The notes below the pieces were generated by a model, which did not search any database, had not been told where the DNA came from, and saw only the letters and a program-made list of their open reading frames with translations. A stretch of 46,731 bases of DNA, taken from the NCBI GenBank assembly GCA_030649165.1, contig JAUSGG010000153.1:1-46731 (forward strand), written 5' to 3'. Made by a program: the position numbers and the translations under genes. Within the stretch, counting starts at the first letter, position 1, and the number at the start of each line of letters is the position of its first letter. The stretch comes from Armatimonadota bacterium. GTDB lineage: Bacteria > Armatimonadota > UBA5829 > JAUSEB01. Below, piece by piece: positions 17,454-25,709 of the stretch.

Positions 17454-17482
17454 TTGGCAAGATCGCCGCATCGTGTTACAAT
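17454..17482 (+). promoter_or_regulatory. Sigma70 promoter of the exported ankyrin gene
   Basis: TTGGCA (17454-17459), 17-bp spacer, TACAAT (17477-17482), 67 bp before the ATG at 17550. Confidence 0.65.
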
Positions 17483-17549
17483 ACACGCGTGATCGAGAGC
17501 ACGCAGCCACACAGATAGCTGTGCGCCGCAACAATAGGGGGAGGCACAC

Positions 17550-18290
17550 ATGACACACGTCCGACGGTTCTTGGTGCTACTTGTTACACTGGCCGTGGCA
17601 GCGGCTCTGCAGGACGCGTTGGCTGGCCCGATCCACGACACCGCAACAAAAGGAGACTTGAAGAAGGTCGCTGCTCTGCTGAGGAAGAAGCCCAAGCTCG
17701 TCAACAGCAGGGACACGCTCCGCTGGACTCCGCTTCACTTTGCATCTCGATATGGAAGATACGACGTTGCAAGGCTCCTCATAAGCAAGGGGGCCGATGT
17801 AAACGCAAAGGCCAAGGGCGGCGTAACTCCGCTGCACCTGGCGGATTCCGAGCAGGTTGCTAAGCTACTCATTGACAAGGGCGCCAACGTCAACGCAGAC
17901 GAACCCATGGGCATGACGCCGCTTCATTGGGAGGCCATGTCCGGAAAGGTCAATGTCGCCAAGCTGCTAATAGACAAGGGCGCCGATGTTAATGCAAAGG
18001 ACAGCATGGGCAGAACGCCGCTGTCCCATTCGGGTTCCGAGCAGGTTGCCAGGCTACTCATAGACAAGGGTGCCAATGTCAACGCAAGCGGCATGTCGGG
18101 CTGGACACCGCTACACTGGGCGGCTATGTCCGGAAGAGCCAATGTCGCCAAGCTGCTCATAGACAAGGGCGCAGATGTGAACGCAAAGGACGAAATGGGC
18201 AGCACGCCGCTGGATCTAGCCACTACCTTTGGGAAGAAGCCGGTGATGAAGCTGCTCACAAAGAAGGCCGCTGAGCGTAGCACAGAATAG
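17550..18290 (+). CDS. Exported ankyrin-repeat protein (246 aa)
   Basis: A signal peptide (about 1-26, MTHVRRFLVLLVTLAVAAAL then DALAG) is followed by six or so ankyrin repeats. The repeats are very alike (TPLHFASRYGRYDVARLLIS, KLLIDKGADVNAKD, TPLHWAAMSGRANVAKLLID), including on DNA level, which points to recent internal duplication. Two units are short (starting HLADSEQVAKLL and SHSGSEQVARLL) and lack the first helix, so the array alternates full and half repeats. GGGGGAGG lies 10 bp before the start. The protein should act in the periplasm as a binding scaffold. It is an intact relative of the pseudogene at 11911. Confidence 0.88.
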   Translation: MTHVRRFLVLLVTLAVAAALQDALAGPIHDTATKGDLKKVAALLRKKPKLVNSRDTLRWTPLHFASRYGRYDVARLLISKGADVNAKAKGGVTPLHLADSEQVAKLLIDKGANVNADEPMGMTPLHWEAMSGKVNVAKLLIDKGADVNAKDSMGRTPLSHSGSEQVARLLIDKGANVNASGMSGWTPLHWAAMSGRANVAKLLIDKGADVNAKDEMGSTPLDLATTFGKKPVMKLLTKKAAERSTE

Positions 18291-18317
18291 ACCGACGGCC
18301 GCACGCCACCGCAAGAC

Positions 18318-18739
18318 TCAGATGTGGGATTCCTGTCGACAAAGTGGGATCACACTAGCCTGTTTTTTTGCGTCCGACCCGTCCGCTTTGGCGTCCACCT
18401 CCGCGTCGCCGTCACAGACAACTGCGACCACACGGGTCCCTCCCATCGCGACCTCGCTGTGCTCTTGCCTTCGAGTCCCCGACAGATTCTTAACCGTGCG
18501 GAGACAGCCCCTGTCATCTTGGCTATACCAACTGCGTGCTCTGCCTGTTTGCTGACACCAGTAGGTACAACAATCCGGTCCAACTCGCGACACGCCGCAC
18601 CGCGCAGATGTACGGTCGGGATATGGGGAGGCGGCAATGCCGTCGGACTCGCGGGCTTAGAAACATGCCTGTTCCTGCACCCGAGCAAAATCAAAGGGAG
18701 CACGAGTGCGGCGAATACGAACCGATCTGTTCGAATCAC
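18318..18739 (-). pseudogene. Possible frameshifted lipoprotein gene
   Basis: Read on the minus strand from GTG 18739, the start looks like a lipoprotein (MIRTDRFVFAALVLPLILLG then Cys). After about residue 85 this frame turns Arg/Trp-rich, while the neighbouring frame continues with plausible protein (EVAMGGTRVVAVVCDGDAEV, KADGSDAKKQ) to a stop at 18318. A frameshift around 18470-18510 would join them. There is no good ribosome site, so this is tentative; the stretch could also be non-coding. Confidence 0.35.
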
Positions 18740-18868
18740 ACGGAGGTGCTTCGAAGCCCCTTCCTTGCTGTGCTAAGTTCCCCGCGTCTGAGATATTGGC
18801 TTGCCGCCCCTCTTTCGTCCATATTGCGCCTCATCTCGCCACACGCTTACCGGAGTGTCTTTGTTGCA

Positions 18869-20191
18869 CTAGCGCTGACTCGAACCCCACGCTACCGACG
18901 CCTGCGCATGACTACTGCGGCTGACGACGAAACCGTTATTGGCTGCCCATCTGCGAGCAGCGTGGACCAGCGTGGCGTTTCCGGTGTTGAGCAAGTACCC
19001 TGCCGTGAACATGCCGCCTTCACGGTTCATGGCTTCGATGAGCACTGGCTCGCTTCCAGGTGTTCCTTTGCCTATATAGTATGCTGGCACCATTGCAATA
19101 ATGTCATAACGTCGCGCTGTCAGCGCGGCATCTAACGCGGTGTTCGCTTCCGGCGTGTCCATCACTTCCAGACCCATCGCACAGCTTTCGCGAACTCTTC
19201 GGTTACCGTCCTCGATGCCCTTCACCAGACGCGCATTGACACCGGCATCATCCATCCCTTTCAGAGCGTAGGCGATGGCCTGCCGGGTTAGGGCGAATTC
19301 CTCTTCCCCCATTACCTTGAACAACGTGTCTGTGGCTCCGGGTCCATAGCGGATAAGCGCCGTTTCAACGGCTTGCCGGCGGTCGGCATCCTCAGTCGAC
19401 TTCAACAGACTGATAAGGATCTCCAGCCCTCGCGGATTGCGCGTGGCCCCCAGGGCGAACAGGGCGCCTTTGCGAACCTGGGCGTCTTTGTCCTTTAGCG
19501 CGGTTCGAAGCGCGTCCACGGCATCAGCACTGGTCGTTGTCGCTAGTCCCTGCACAGCCAGTCGTCGGAGGCGGACATTGCTCCCCCGAAGCGCGACCAA
19601 CAGGTGCGGAACCGCGCGCGGGTCGGCCGACTGACCTAGCAAGGTGAGAGCCTCGGCTTGCATACCCAGATCCGTGTCGCCAAGCACAGCAGCCAGCGCA
19701 TCAATGGCCGCGGGATCGTCTATTCTCGACAGGGTGTGTAACACCGCCAGCCGGTAGGCATAGTCGGGCTTGAGCAACGCCTGTCGCAGCGGCGCCACGG
19801 CTGGCTTCCCTAACGCGGCCAGCAAGGCCGATATCTCTGTGCAGCGTCGTTCATTGCGCAACTCCTCACCGGGCGTTGGCGTCTTGAGAAGCACGTAGTG
19901 CTGTTGTGCCGCTACTAGCGCCGCGAGGAGCCGAGCACCCGAGGCGCGAAGGGCTTGCCGTGCGGCTCCATTGACCGGCTGTTCGGAGTCGCCGAGCGTT
20001 TTGATCAGTGCCTGCACGGCCACTGGGTTGTCCTGGCGGGTCAGGTTCCTTACCGCGTGCAGACGGACCTCTGGTTGTGGACTCACCACGTCGACCAGTG
20101 GCCGTTCCTGATATTCACGGTACCCGACATAGGCAGCTCCTATCACCAACGCCGCTACCAGCAGCAGCCCTCCCGAGCGTCGCATGGTCAT
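18869..20191 (-). CDS. Membrane-anchored HEAT-repeat protein (440 aa)
   Basis: On the minus strand, ATG 20191 follows GGGAGGAG. Residues 5-23 (RSGGLLLVAALVIGAAYVG) form one transmembrane or uncleaved signal segment. The rest is a solenoid of PBS-lyase/HEAT repeats (PEVRLHAVRNLTRQ, PVNGAARQALRASGARLL, KDAQVRKGALFALGATRNP, RVRESCAMGLEVMD). It points the opposite way to its neighbours and forms its own transcription unit. A helical scaffold facing the periplasm is the simplest reading; no enzyme motif is seen. Confidence 0.83.
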   Translation of the reverse strand: MTMRRSGGLLLVAALVIGAAYVGYREYQERPLVDVVSPQPEVRLHAVRNLTRQDNPVAVQALIKTLGDSEQPVNGAARQALRASGARLLAALVAAQQHYVLLKTPTPGEELRNERRCTEISALLAALGKPAVAPLRQALLKPDYAYRLAVLHTLSRIDDPAAIDALAAVLGDTDLGMQAEALTLLGQSADPRAVPHLLVALRGSNVRLRRLAVQGLATTTSADAVDALRTALKDKDAQVRKGALFALGATRNPRGLEILISLLKSTEDADRRQAVETALIRYGPGATDTLFKVMGEEEFALTRQAIAYALKGMDDAGVNARLVKGIEDGNRRVRESCAMGLEVMDTPEANTALDAALTARRYDIIAMVPAYYIGKGTPGSEPVLIEAMNREGGMFTAGYLLNTGNATLVHAARRWAANNGFVVSRSSHAQASVAWGSSQR

Positions 20192-20733
20192 AGACTCCTC
20201 CCTCGTCAGTTTCGCATCTGGCGCGTGTCCATGGTAGTTCTACGAGTGGCTCTGGGCGCAGACCGGATGCGCCATCAGAGGCCCGAAGGATCACATTGAT
20301 TGGTCCGCGAACCCTGGGGTCTCTGTTCAAAGCAACACAGATCATCTTCGACAACATAAGAGTGGGTATCCTCCCTCTGACCAACTCCGCAACGCAAGGC
20401 TCCCGCACAGAGGCTAGGCCAGCACCTGGACGGTGGAACATGATCACTCCAAGAGGTACCGCGAGCACTGCTCGATCGTCGGATTCCGTGACGGATTGCA
20501 GGGAATGGCCTAAGAGCCGGTCGCCCTCACCTGGTTTTCGCCGGTGAACTCTTGCTCCGCCAAGAGTTCGCGTCGCAGAACACGAGAACGGGGTTGCAGT
20601 TGAACGCGTGGGGTTAGCCAGAGAATTCGAGCCCTGAGACAACCCCGGTTCCAAAATTCGTGCTCAGCGCGGCGGCCGTCAAAGTGTTTTGCGAAGGGTT
20701 ACTTGCTCACCAAGAATCGCGAAAAACAATCTT
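20192..20733. other. Gene-poor stretch
   Basis: No ORF here has family features or a ribosome site. It contains scraps of the GAACGGGGT repeat family (for example near 20577-20590) and a short hairpin CTCTTG-CTCCGC-CAAGAG near 20551. Confidence 0.4.
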
Positions 20734-20757
20734 GAGAACGGGCTCTGCCCCGTTCTC
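20734..20757. repeat. REP-like hairpin GAGAACGGG / CCCGTTCTC
   Basis: A perfect 9-bp stem with a 6-base loop, preceded by CAAGAATCGCGAAAAACAAT. Related sequence occurs at 23960-24095, in both orientations. Confidence 0.65.
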
Positions 20758-20949
20758 GTGTTTCAGAGAAAATCTGCCAAACAGAGAGAGCATGTCCGAA
20801 AATGTGGTGCTTCGGGACAAATCTCGGTCTCAGGTTCGGCGGCGATGACATCCGGCTGAAAGCCGGCTTCACGCTCGCAAGAACGCGAAAACCCCGCCGG
20901 AAGCACCGACAGGGTCATTTCGCGACAAGAGCACTTTACTCTTAATGCT

Positions 20950-21027
20950 TGGTAGCCCGTAGGGGATTCGAACCCCTGATCCCCTGGCTGAGAACCAGGT
21001 GTCGTAACCGCCAAGAACAAACGGGCC
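20950..21027 (-). tRNA. tRNA-Glu (CTC), diverged D arm
   Basis: On the minus strand, acceptor GGCCCGT/ACGGGCT, discriminator A and encoded CCA, T arm GGGGTTCGAATCCCC, anticodon loop TTCTCAG with anticodon CTC. From the anticodon stem to CCA it is identical to the gene at 26733. The D arm differs: two bases longer and with a mismatch in the stem, so it may be a pseudo-tRNA or a variant. A promoter lies at 21054-21082. Confidence 0.75.
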
Positions 21028-21053
21028 GTGTATCGGTCTTGCTTTCGACAAAC

Positions 21054-21082
21054 AGACTACCATAAAGCCGCAAAGGCGTCAA
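21054..21082 (-). promoter_or_regulatory. Promoter of tRNA-Glu copy 1
   Basis: Read on the minus strand: TTGACG (21082-21077), 17-bp spacer, TAGTCT (21059-21054), then GTTTGTCG as in the second tRNA promoter. Confidence 0.7.
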
Positions 21083-21260
21083 CGGGAAGTCAGGCATGAG
21101 GCCGTTGCGATAGACGGTATACCGGGATCAGCGCTGCCGTATGTAGTATGGAATCGGGCTGGACCATACTACATATCGTATGCCCGGCTGCTATCTGAGG
21201 TAGATTTGCTTCTATCGCAACAACCTCAGGCATTAAAGCTCAGGAGTGGGAATTCTATCA

Positions 21261-21297
21261 CCCTCACCCCAGCCCTCTCCCGTCAAGGGAGAGGGGG
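21261..21297. repeat. Common intergenic hairpin CCCTCTCCC / GGGAGAGGG
   Basis: Stem 21273-21281 with 21287-21295, preceded by CCCTCACCCCAG. Related C-rich hairpins lie at 34788 and 41822. Confidence 0.6.
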
Positions 21298-21414
21298 TTA
21301 TGTCTGCTGCTGCCGAAAGAGAGGCCGGTAGACAGATTAGCCCTACCTATTCCTGGGCTGTCACGTCGGGCACCAGTTCGCCCTCCCCGCTTCCGTATGT
21401 GATATAATCGCCGC

Positions 21415-23694
21415 ATGGCTGCGTCCGTCAGCAGAACCCAAATCCGACAGAAAGCGATAAGCGTGAAAACTTCGATGGGATATCTTGTTCGTGCCGTTCT
21501 ATCTATCATTTTGTCTGTGCTTGTAGTATCACCGGCGTGCGCTGTGGAGTTCGATCCCAGTATGGCGCCGCTGCTACATCGGTCGTTCCTGACCGGCAGG
21601 GAATACTTTGTTCTACGCAGCGAAAGAGCCCAGATGGTCCTTCAGGCGGATCAGGCAGATCTATCTCCAGCGTTCATGTACGTGCTATTTGACGCAAGAA
21701 ACAGCGTTCAGAGCTATGCCAAAGCTTCTGCGTTCAATTACGGACAAGGAGAAGGATTCGTCCGGAGCGCTCTTGAGGTCCTGCTTGGCGGTTACCCGTT
21801 TACCGCTGTCGGGCACGAGACACAGACAAGATGGATGGTTGAAGACGGCATCCCGGCGGCAGAGGCTGTCTGGTGGGCCGGCGGGTTGAAAGTGACTGAG
21901 AAGATCCTCGCGTTGGATGGAAAGAACGCTTTCCTGCGCCGAATTGAGCTGAAATCGGCCGATCTTGCAGGCGCTGAGAATGTGAAACTGCGTTTGTCAC
22001 TCCCGCCTGGGGAGTCTCACGCCGCGCGAGGTATGCTCATACAGCGAAATGAGATCTGCATCCTCGGTCTTGGCGCCGGCGGTTCGTATCCGGTCCGTGC
22101 GATCCCGCAGAAGAGTGAGTTGGAGATAGGTCCGGTACCAGTGAGACCGGGACAGACCGTCGTTGTGAACACCATTCTGCTTGCGCATATCGGAAAGGAT
22201 AATGTTGACAAGCTGTGGGAGCCCGCCCTGTCACCTCATGCCGGAGCAACCGAGGCGCCTGACTTTGAACTTGCGAACATCGACCTCGGCGACGCAATAC
22301 CACGCACGCGAGCCGCGTGGACGAACAGTTCAAGAGTAGAAACGCAAGACAAAACCGTACAGGAGATATATGACAAGGCCAGGTTTGGGCTCCGCAGCAT
22401 GGTCGCGGATAACGGCGAAATGAATGCCGGCATATTTGAATACGGCGCTCAATGGGTGAGAGACACCTCGAACACATTGCTTGGCGTAATCCACGCAGGA
22501 GAGTTTGAGCTGGCGCGAAGAGGACTGGAGCATGTTCTCAAAGATATGGTTGAGGAAGGCGGAAATACCTTGATCGGCGGAGCATTCGCTCCCTCTGAAT
22601 ACGAGCAGTTCGATCAGATGGGCGAGCTAATGCATGCTTTGAAGGCCTACCGCGACTGGACCGGCGATGATTCCTTGATCCGCGAGCATCGTGCAAAGCT
22701 GCTGGCGATGATAGAACGATATCTGCAACCCCAATTCAGGGGCAGCAACGGCATGATGCATAACAAGCGGGAATTCTGGGAGCGAACCCTTGTTGACGGC
22801 TATGAACTCGCATATCAGACCTACCTGATACTGGGCCTGCGTGAAGCCGCCGCGCTGGCGGTACCATTGAAGGCCGAAGACCGTGCCAATCGTTGGCTGC
22901 AAGTGGCTGATGAGATACTGAAAGGAATGCTTCATCATCCGACACACTCACTGGTTGAGGAAGGCCGCTTGATAAAACGCCGGGGCGTAGATGGCTCATG
23001 GGTGAAGTATATCGATTTCCCCAGCTTTAGACCGGAGGCCCCACGGGCAACCGAGTCCGTGAATCTGGCTGAGCCGGATGCCACTATGGCGCTTCCGATT
23101 GCATTCAGAATAGTCGATCCCAAATCCAAGCTCTCCCGGAAAACACTCGACCATCTGGAGAAGATCTGGTCAGCAAGATGGTTCGGCGGCGGGTATGAGC
23201 GCTACCACTCAAGTGGACAATGCGACCAGCCGGGGCCATGGCCCTTCGCAAGCTGCTTCATCATGAGAGGACAGCATGAAGCCGGATTGTATGGCAGAAG
23301 CCGTCGCACACTTGAATGGCTGAACAGAGTGCAAGGCGGTAGAACGGGATCGTGGTTTGAGGAGATACCGCTAAACCAGGCTCAGATAGCATGCTCAGGA
23401 GTCCTTCCGTGGACTTCCGGCGAAGTAAGCCTCTTTGTGATCCGCCATCTTCTTGGCATAAGCTTCGAAGGAGACAGGCTGACAATCAAACCCGCATTGT
23501 ATCCCGGCAGTCCCGCAGTAAAGGCCGATCTTCGCTTCCGGCACAGCCGGCTGAAACTAACTGTAAACGGCAGCGGTCCTATGAAGTACGCAGAGGTTAA
23601 TGGTAAACGGATGAAACCCGGCGCCGATGGAGTCCTGCGCCTGCCGAAAGACTTCAGAGGTGGAACCGTAACGATACATACGGCAAAGTTGTAA
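21415..23694 (+). CDS. Exported six-hairpin (alpha/alpha)6-barrel glycosidase (up to 759 aa)
   Basis: A signal peptide is clear (GYLVRAVLSIILSVLVVSPACA, split as VSPACA then VEF). The start is uncertain: ATG 21415, GTG 21463 or ATG 21475. A TATAAT at 21403-21408 would start RNA at about 21415, which would make ATG 21415 leaderless. The N-terminal ~300 residues are beta-rich. The C-terminal part is a helical barrel as in glucoamylase-like (GH15-type) and related families: EYGAQWVRDTSNTLLGVIHA, RGLEHVLKDMVEEGG, DGYELAYQTYLILGL, WFGGGYERYH, and PWTSGEVSLFVIRHLLGI with a Glu in the usual base position, then a small beta domain. Substrate unknown. It is the second exported glycosidase in the window, with a different layout from the GH63-like one. 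Confidence 0.8.
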   Translation: MAASVSRTQIRQKAISVKTSMGYLVRAVLSIILSVLVVSPACAVEFDPSMAPLLHRSFLTGREYFVLRSERAQMVLQADQADLSPAFMYVLFDARNSVQSYAKASAFNYGQGEGFVRSALEVLLGGYPFTAVGHETQTRWMVEDGIPAAEAVWWAGGLKVTEKILALDGKNAFLRRIELKSADLAGAENVKLRLSLPPGESHAARGMLIQRNEICILGLGAGGSYPVRAIPQKSELEIGPVPVRPGQTVVVNTILLAHIGKDNVDKLWEPALSPHAGATEAPDFELANIDLGDAIPRTRAAWTNSSRVETQDKTVQEIYDKARFGLRSMVADNGEMNAGIFEYGAQWVRDTSNTLLGVIHAGEFELARRGLEHVLKDMVEEGGNTLIGGAFAPSEYEQFDQMGELMHALKAYRDWTGDDSLIREHRAKLLAMIERYLQPQFRGSNGMMHNKREFWERTLVDGYELAYQTYLILGLREAAALAVPLKAEDRANRWLQVADEILKGMLHHPTHSLVEEGRLIKRRGVDGSWVKYIDFPSFRPEAPRATESVNLAEPDATMALPIAFRIVDPKSKLSRKTLDHLEKIWSARWFGGGYERYHSSGQCDQPGPWPFASCFIMRGQHEAGLYGRSRRTLEWLNRVQGGRTGSWFEEIPLNQAQIACSGVLPWTSGEVSLFVIRHLLGISFEGDRLTIKPALYPGSPAVKADLRFRHSRLKLTVNGSGPMKYAEVNGKRMKPGADGVLRLPKDFRGGTVTIHTAKL

Positions 23695-23750
23695 GCTGGA
23701 TGGATCCTCTAGCTTCTAATATCCAAACTGGTGGGGCGATGATCGCTAAC

Positions 23751-23790
23751 AAAACCGGGCTCTGTCCCAGCTCAGTCCCCGGTTTCCCCG
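23751..23790. repeat. Short relative of the palindromic element at 11773
   Basis: AAAACCGGGCTCTGTCCC and CAGTCCCCGGTTTCCCCG form an AAACCGGG/CCCGGTTT stem; the long interior of the 11773 copy is missing. Confidence 0.6.
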
Positions 23791-23959
23791 AAAGGGCGGG
23801 GTATAGTCATTTGACGACCAAGCTAAGTTCGCCACACCGATTATATCAGTTCAGCTTGTAGATGCCAATCTTATGACCTCCCCTGGCGAAACCGACTCAA
23901 TACGACTGTTGCCTGCCCTTTCTGATGTAAGCGGTTTTGCTCACGACCGCATGCTCCCC

Positions 23960-24095
23960 CAAGAATTTGCGCAAATCATCTTGAGAACGGGCTTTGACCC
24001 CGTTTCCGAGATTCAGAGAGAACCGGCGAGAAGAGAGATAAACGGGGTCAAATGTGGGGTCTGAAGCGGCAACCCCGTTCTCAAGATTCCGCGGG
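23960..24095. repeat. Inverted pair of REP-like units
   Basis: CAAGAATTTGCGCAAATCAT then CTTGAGAACGGG on one side, and CCCCGTTCTCAAGATTCCGC on the other in reverse. Between them are further GACCCCGTTT and ACGGGGTCAA palindromic parts. This is the doublet layout of REP elements; no transposase gene is in the window. Confidence 0.6.
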
Positions 24096-24169
24096 CTCTA
24101 TGTCTGGCGGAATGGCAGATTCGCGCTCAGATTCACGCGTGGAACATCTGAGCGGGGCCGTAAAGTAGG

Positions 24170-24217
24170 AAAGCGGAAAACCCTAACAGAGAAGGTTTTC
24201 CGCTTTGCACTTGGTAG
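24170..24217. repeat. Dispersed hairpin with tRNA 3'-end scrap (copy 2)
   Basis: AAAGCGGAAAACC (24170-24182) pairs with GGTTTTCCGCTTT (24194-24206), followed by GCACTTGGTAGG. As at 9376, no tRNA follows. Confidence 0.8.
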
Positions 24218-24354
24218 GCCAAGAGTCAAGAATACGAACCGCTCTACGTTTTTGGGCCGATGATCGGTGCTTTTGCAGGTCGATCTGGCTCTCGGTACGG
24301 GCGCGATCCTCCATACGTCGCCCAGATATCTAGTCTTAGGATTCCCCAAGAAAA

Positions 24355-24397
24355 GTGTACACAACATGTTGACAACAGTCTGTGTGACTGGTATAAT
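24355..24397 (+). promoter_or_regulatory. Perfect consensus sigma70 promoter with overlapping palindromes
   Basis: TTGACA (24369-24374), exactly 17 bp, TATAAT (24392-24397). Two palindromes abut and overlap the -35 box: GTGTACAC (24355-24362) and CAACATGTTG (24362-24371). A consensus promoter with an operator on the -35 suggests tight repression with high induced expression. The regulator is unknown. Confidence 0.8.
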
Positions 24398-24476
24398 CGA
24401 ACAGATGTTTGCATAGCGCGCATTGCAGACACAGTATTCCAGGCGCATGGAACAAAACCACAAGGAGGATCGAACT

Positions 24477-25613
24477 ATGGAGAAACACCCAGTAGTACAC
24501 AGCCTGCTTGAGAGACTGGCCCCGCCCGGCGGTGAAGCCTCAAGCGAACGAATCTGGCGCTTCAGCGAGCGTATGGCGACTGTCTACCAGGAACAGATGC
24601 GACAGTTCGACGAGGACGCGGAAGCCAGACAGTGGCGGCAACTGTATTCCGCCGGGAATATGCCCCCGCCAAGCGACACACAGAACATGGCCGATATCGC
24701 GGCCATGCTGGCGTTCTACTCGCCCACAAACTTCTGCAAGTTCCAGAAGCTGGTCATCCAGCAGTTGCTGGAATGGGAGTCCAGGCAGGCACAGATCAAC
24801 CCTTACCCATTCGGCGCACCCAGTATCACTCTGGTAGACATCGGCGCTGGCCTCGGCATAGCGTCACTGGCTGCCATTGACGTATTGGCCACCTGGTCAG
24901 ACGTAGTCTCCGGGCTCGGGTACAAGCAGTTGGGCGTCTCGGTAAAGGTCATTGCCGTAGAGCCAGACGCCAACAAGCAGGAACCCCGGCGGAAGATGCT
25001 GAACAATATGGCGCGGTCGTTGGATGCGCATTCGATCAACATTGAGCGCGTGACTGACGTAATATCGCCGTATCCCGAGCCGGACTGCATCCGGCAAGTC
25101 GTGGACGCGGTGGAAGGCGGGTCGCTTGCCATGTGCTGCATGTCCAACTTCCTGTCCAGCCCGTCCGCAGGCGAAGATCGGGCGTCGGAGTCATTTTCTC
25201 TGCAACCCGGAGACCAGCCAGTCGACCCTTCGTACTTCGAGGCAGGGTGCGCTGAGTTCAGCCAGTCCGCGGAACTCGTGGAGAACGCGGCGCGATATGC
25301 CGAGGCAACCGCGCAGTTGCTGACGGATATTCCTTTTCGCAACAAGCTCCTTCTCGCATCCGAGCTGAAGGAGCGCGGGGTGGCTATGCGTATGTTTGCC
25401 AGCGCACTGTCCCCCGCGCTGGAGTTGTCAGTCCACTGGAACCGCGTGAGGTTCTACAGCCCCGAAGGCTCTTACTGGCATTCGTTGCGCAGCGGTGATC
25501 AGGTGAAGAACCCAGACTGGGCAACAGGGTTCTGGTCGCTTGCATACTGGGGAGTAGGTAACGCCAGCCAGCCAATGGTAGCTGCGGACGCCCTGTCATT
25601 GGGCCGCATCTAG
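24477..25613 (+). CDS. Putative SAM-dependent methyltransferase (378 aa)
   Basis: The start is ATG 24477, 8 bases behind AAGGAGG; the frame extends to 24423 without a ribosome site. Residues ~105-165 hold a class I methyltransferase core: VDIGAGLGIASLAAIDVLA (motif I) and VKVIAVEPD (motif II acidic residue after beta2). Around it are helical N- and C-terminal parts that I cannot place in a named family; an Rsm22-like or other RNA/protein methyltransferase is possible. The AMCCMSNFLSSP segment lies where motif IV should be, without a DPPY signature, so a DNA adenine methylase is unlikely. It is driven by the consensus promoter at 24369. The DUF1848 gene 96 bp downstream has its own promoter. 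Confidence 0.65.
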   Translation: MEKHPVVHSLLERLAPPGGEASSERIWRFSERMATVYQEQMRQFDEDAEARQWRQLYSAGNMPPPSDTQNMADIAAMLAFYSPTNFCKFQKLVIQQLLEWESRQAQINPYPFGAPSITLVDIGAGLGIASLAAIDVLATWSDVVSGLGYKQLGVSVKVIAVEPDANKQEPRRKMLNNMARSLDAHSINIERVTDVISPYPEPDCIRQVVDAVEGGSLAMCCMSNFLSSPSAGEDRASESFSLQPGDQPVDPSYFEAGCAEFSQSAELVENAARYAEATAQLLTDIPFRNKLLLASELKERGVAMRMFASALSPALELSVHWNRVRFYSPEGSYWHSLRSGDQVKNPDWATGFWSLAYWGVGNASQPMVAADALSLGRI

Positions 25614-25645
25614 GCCTTCGCGAGTTGGGATTGCTCGCATTAGGA

Positions 25646-25674
25646 TTGACGCTCCGGCACTCGAACACTACAAT
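25646..25674 (+). promoter_or_regulatory. Promoter of the DUF1848 gene
   Basis: TTGACG (25646-25651), 17-bp spacer, TACAAT (25669-25674), 35 bp before the GTG start. Confidence 0.65.
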
Positions 25675-25709
25675 CACAACAGCGATCTACGAGCAACAGG
25701 ACTTGAGCA

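Noticed and set aside
17550-18290. Tandem near-identical 33-aa units taken for a CRISPR-like or satellite array
   Set aside because: They are in-frame ankyrin repeats of a protein with a signal peptide.
20115-20654. 179-aa minus-strand frame upstream of the HEAT gene
   Set aside because: No ribosome site or family features; it overlaps the start of the HEAT gene and repeat scraps.
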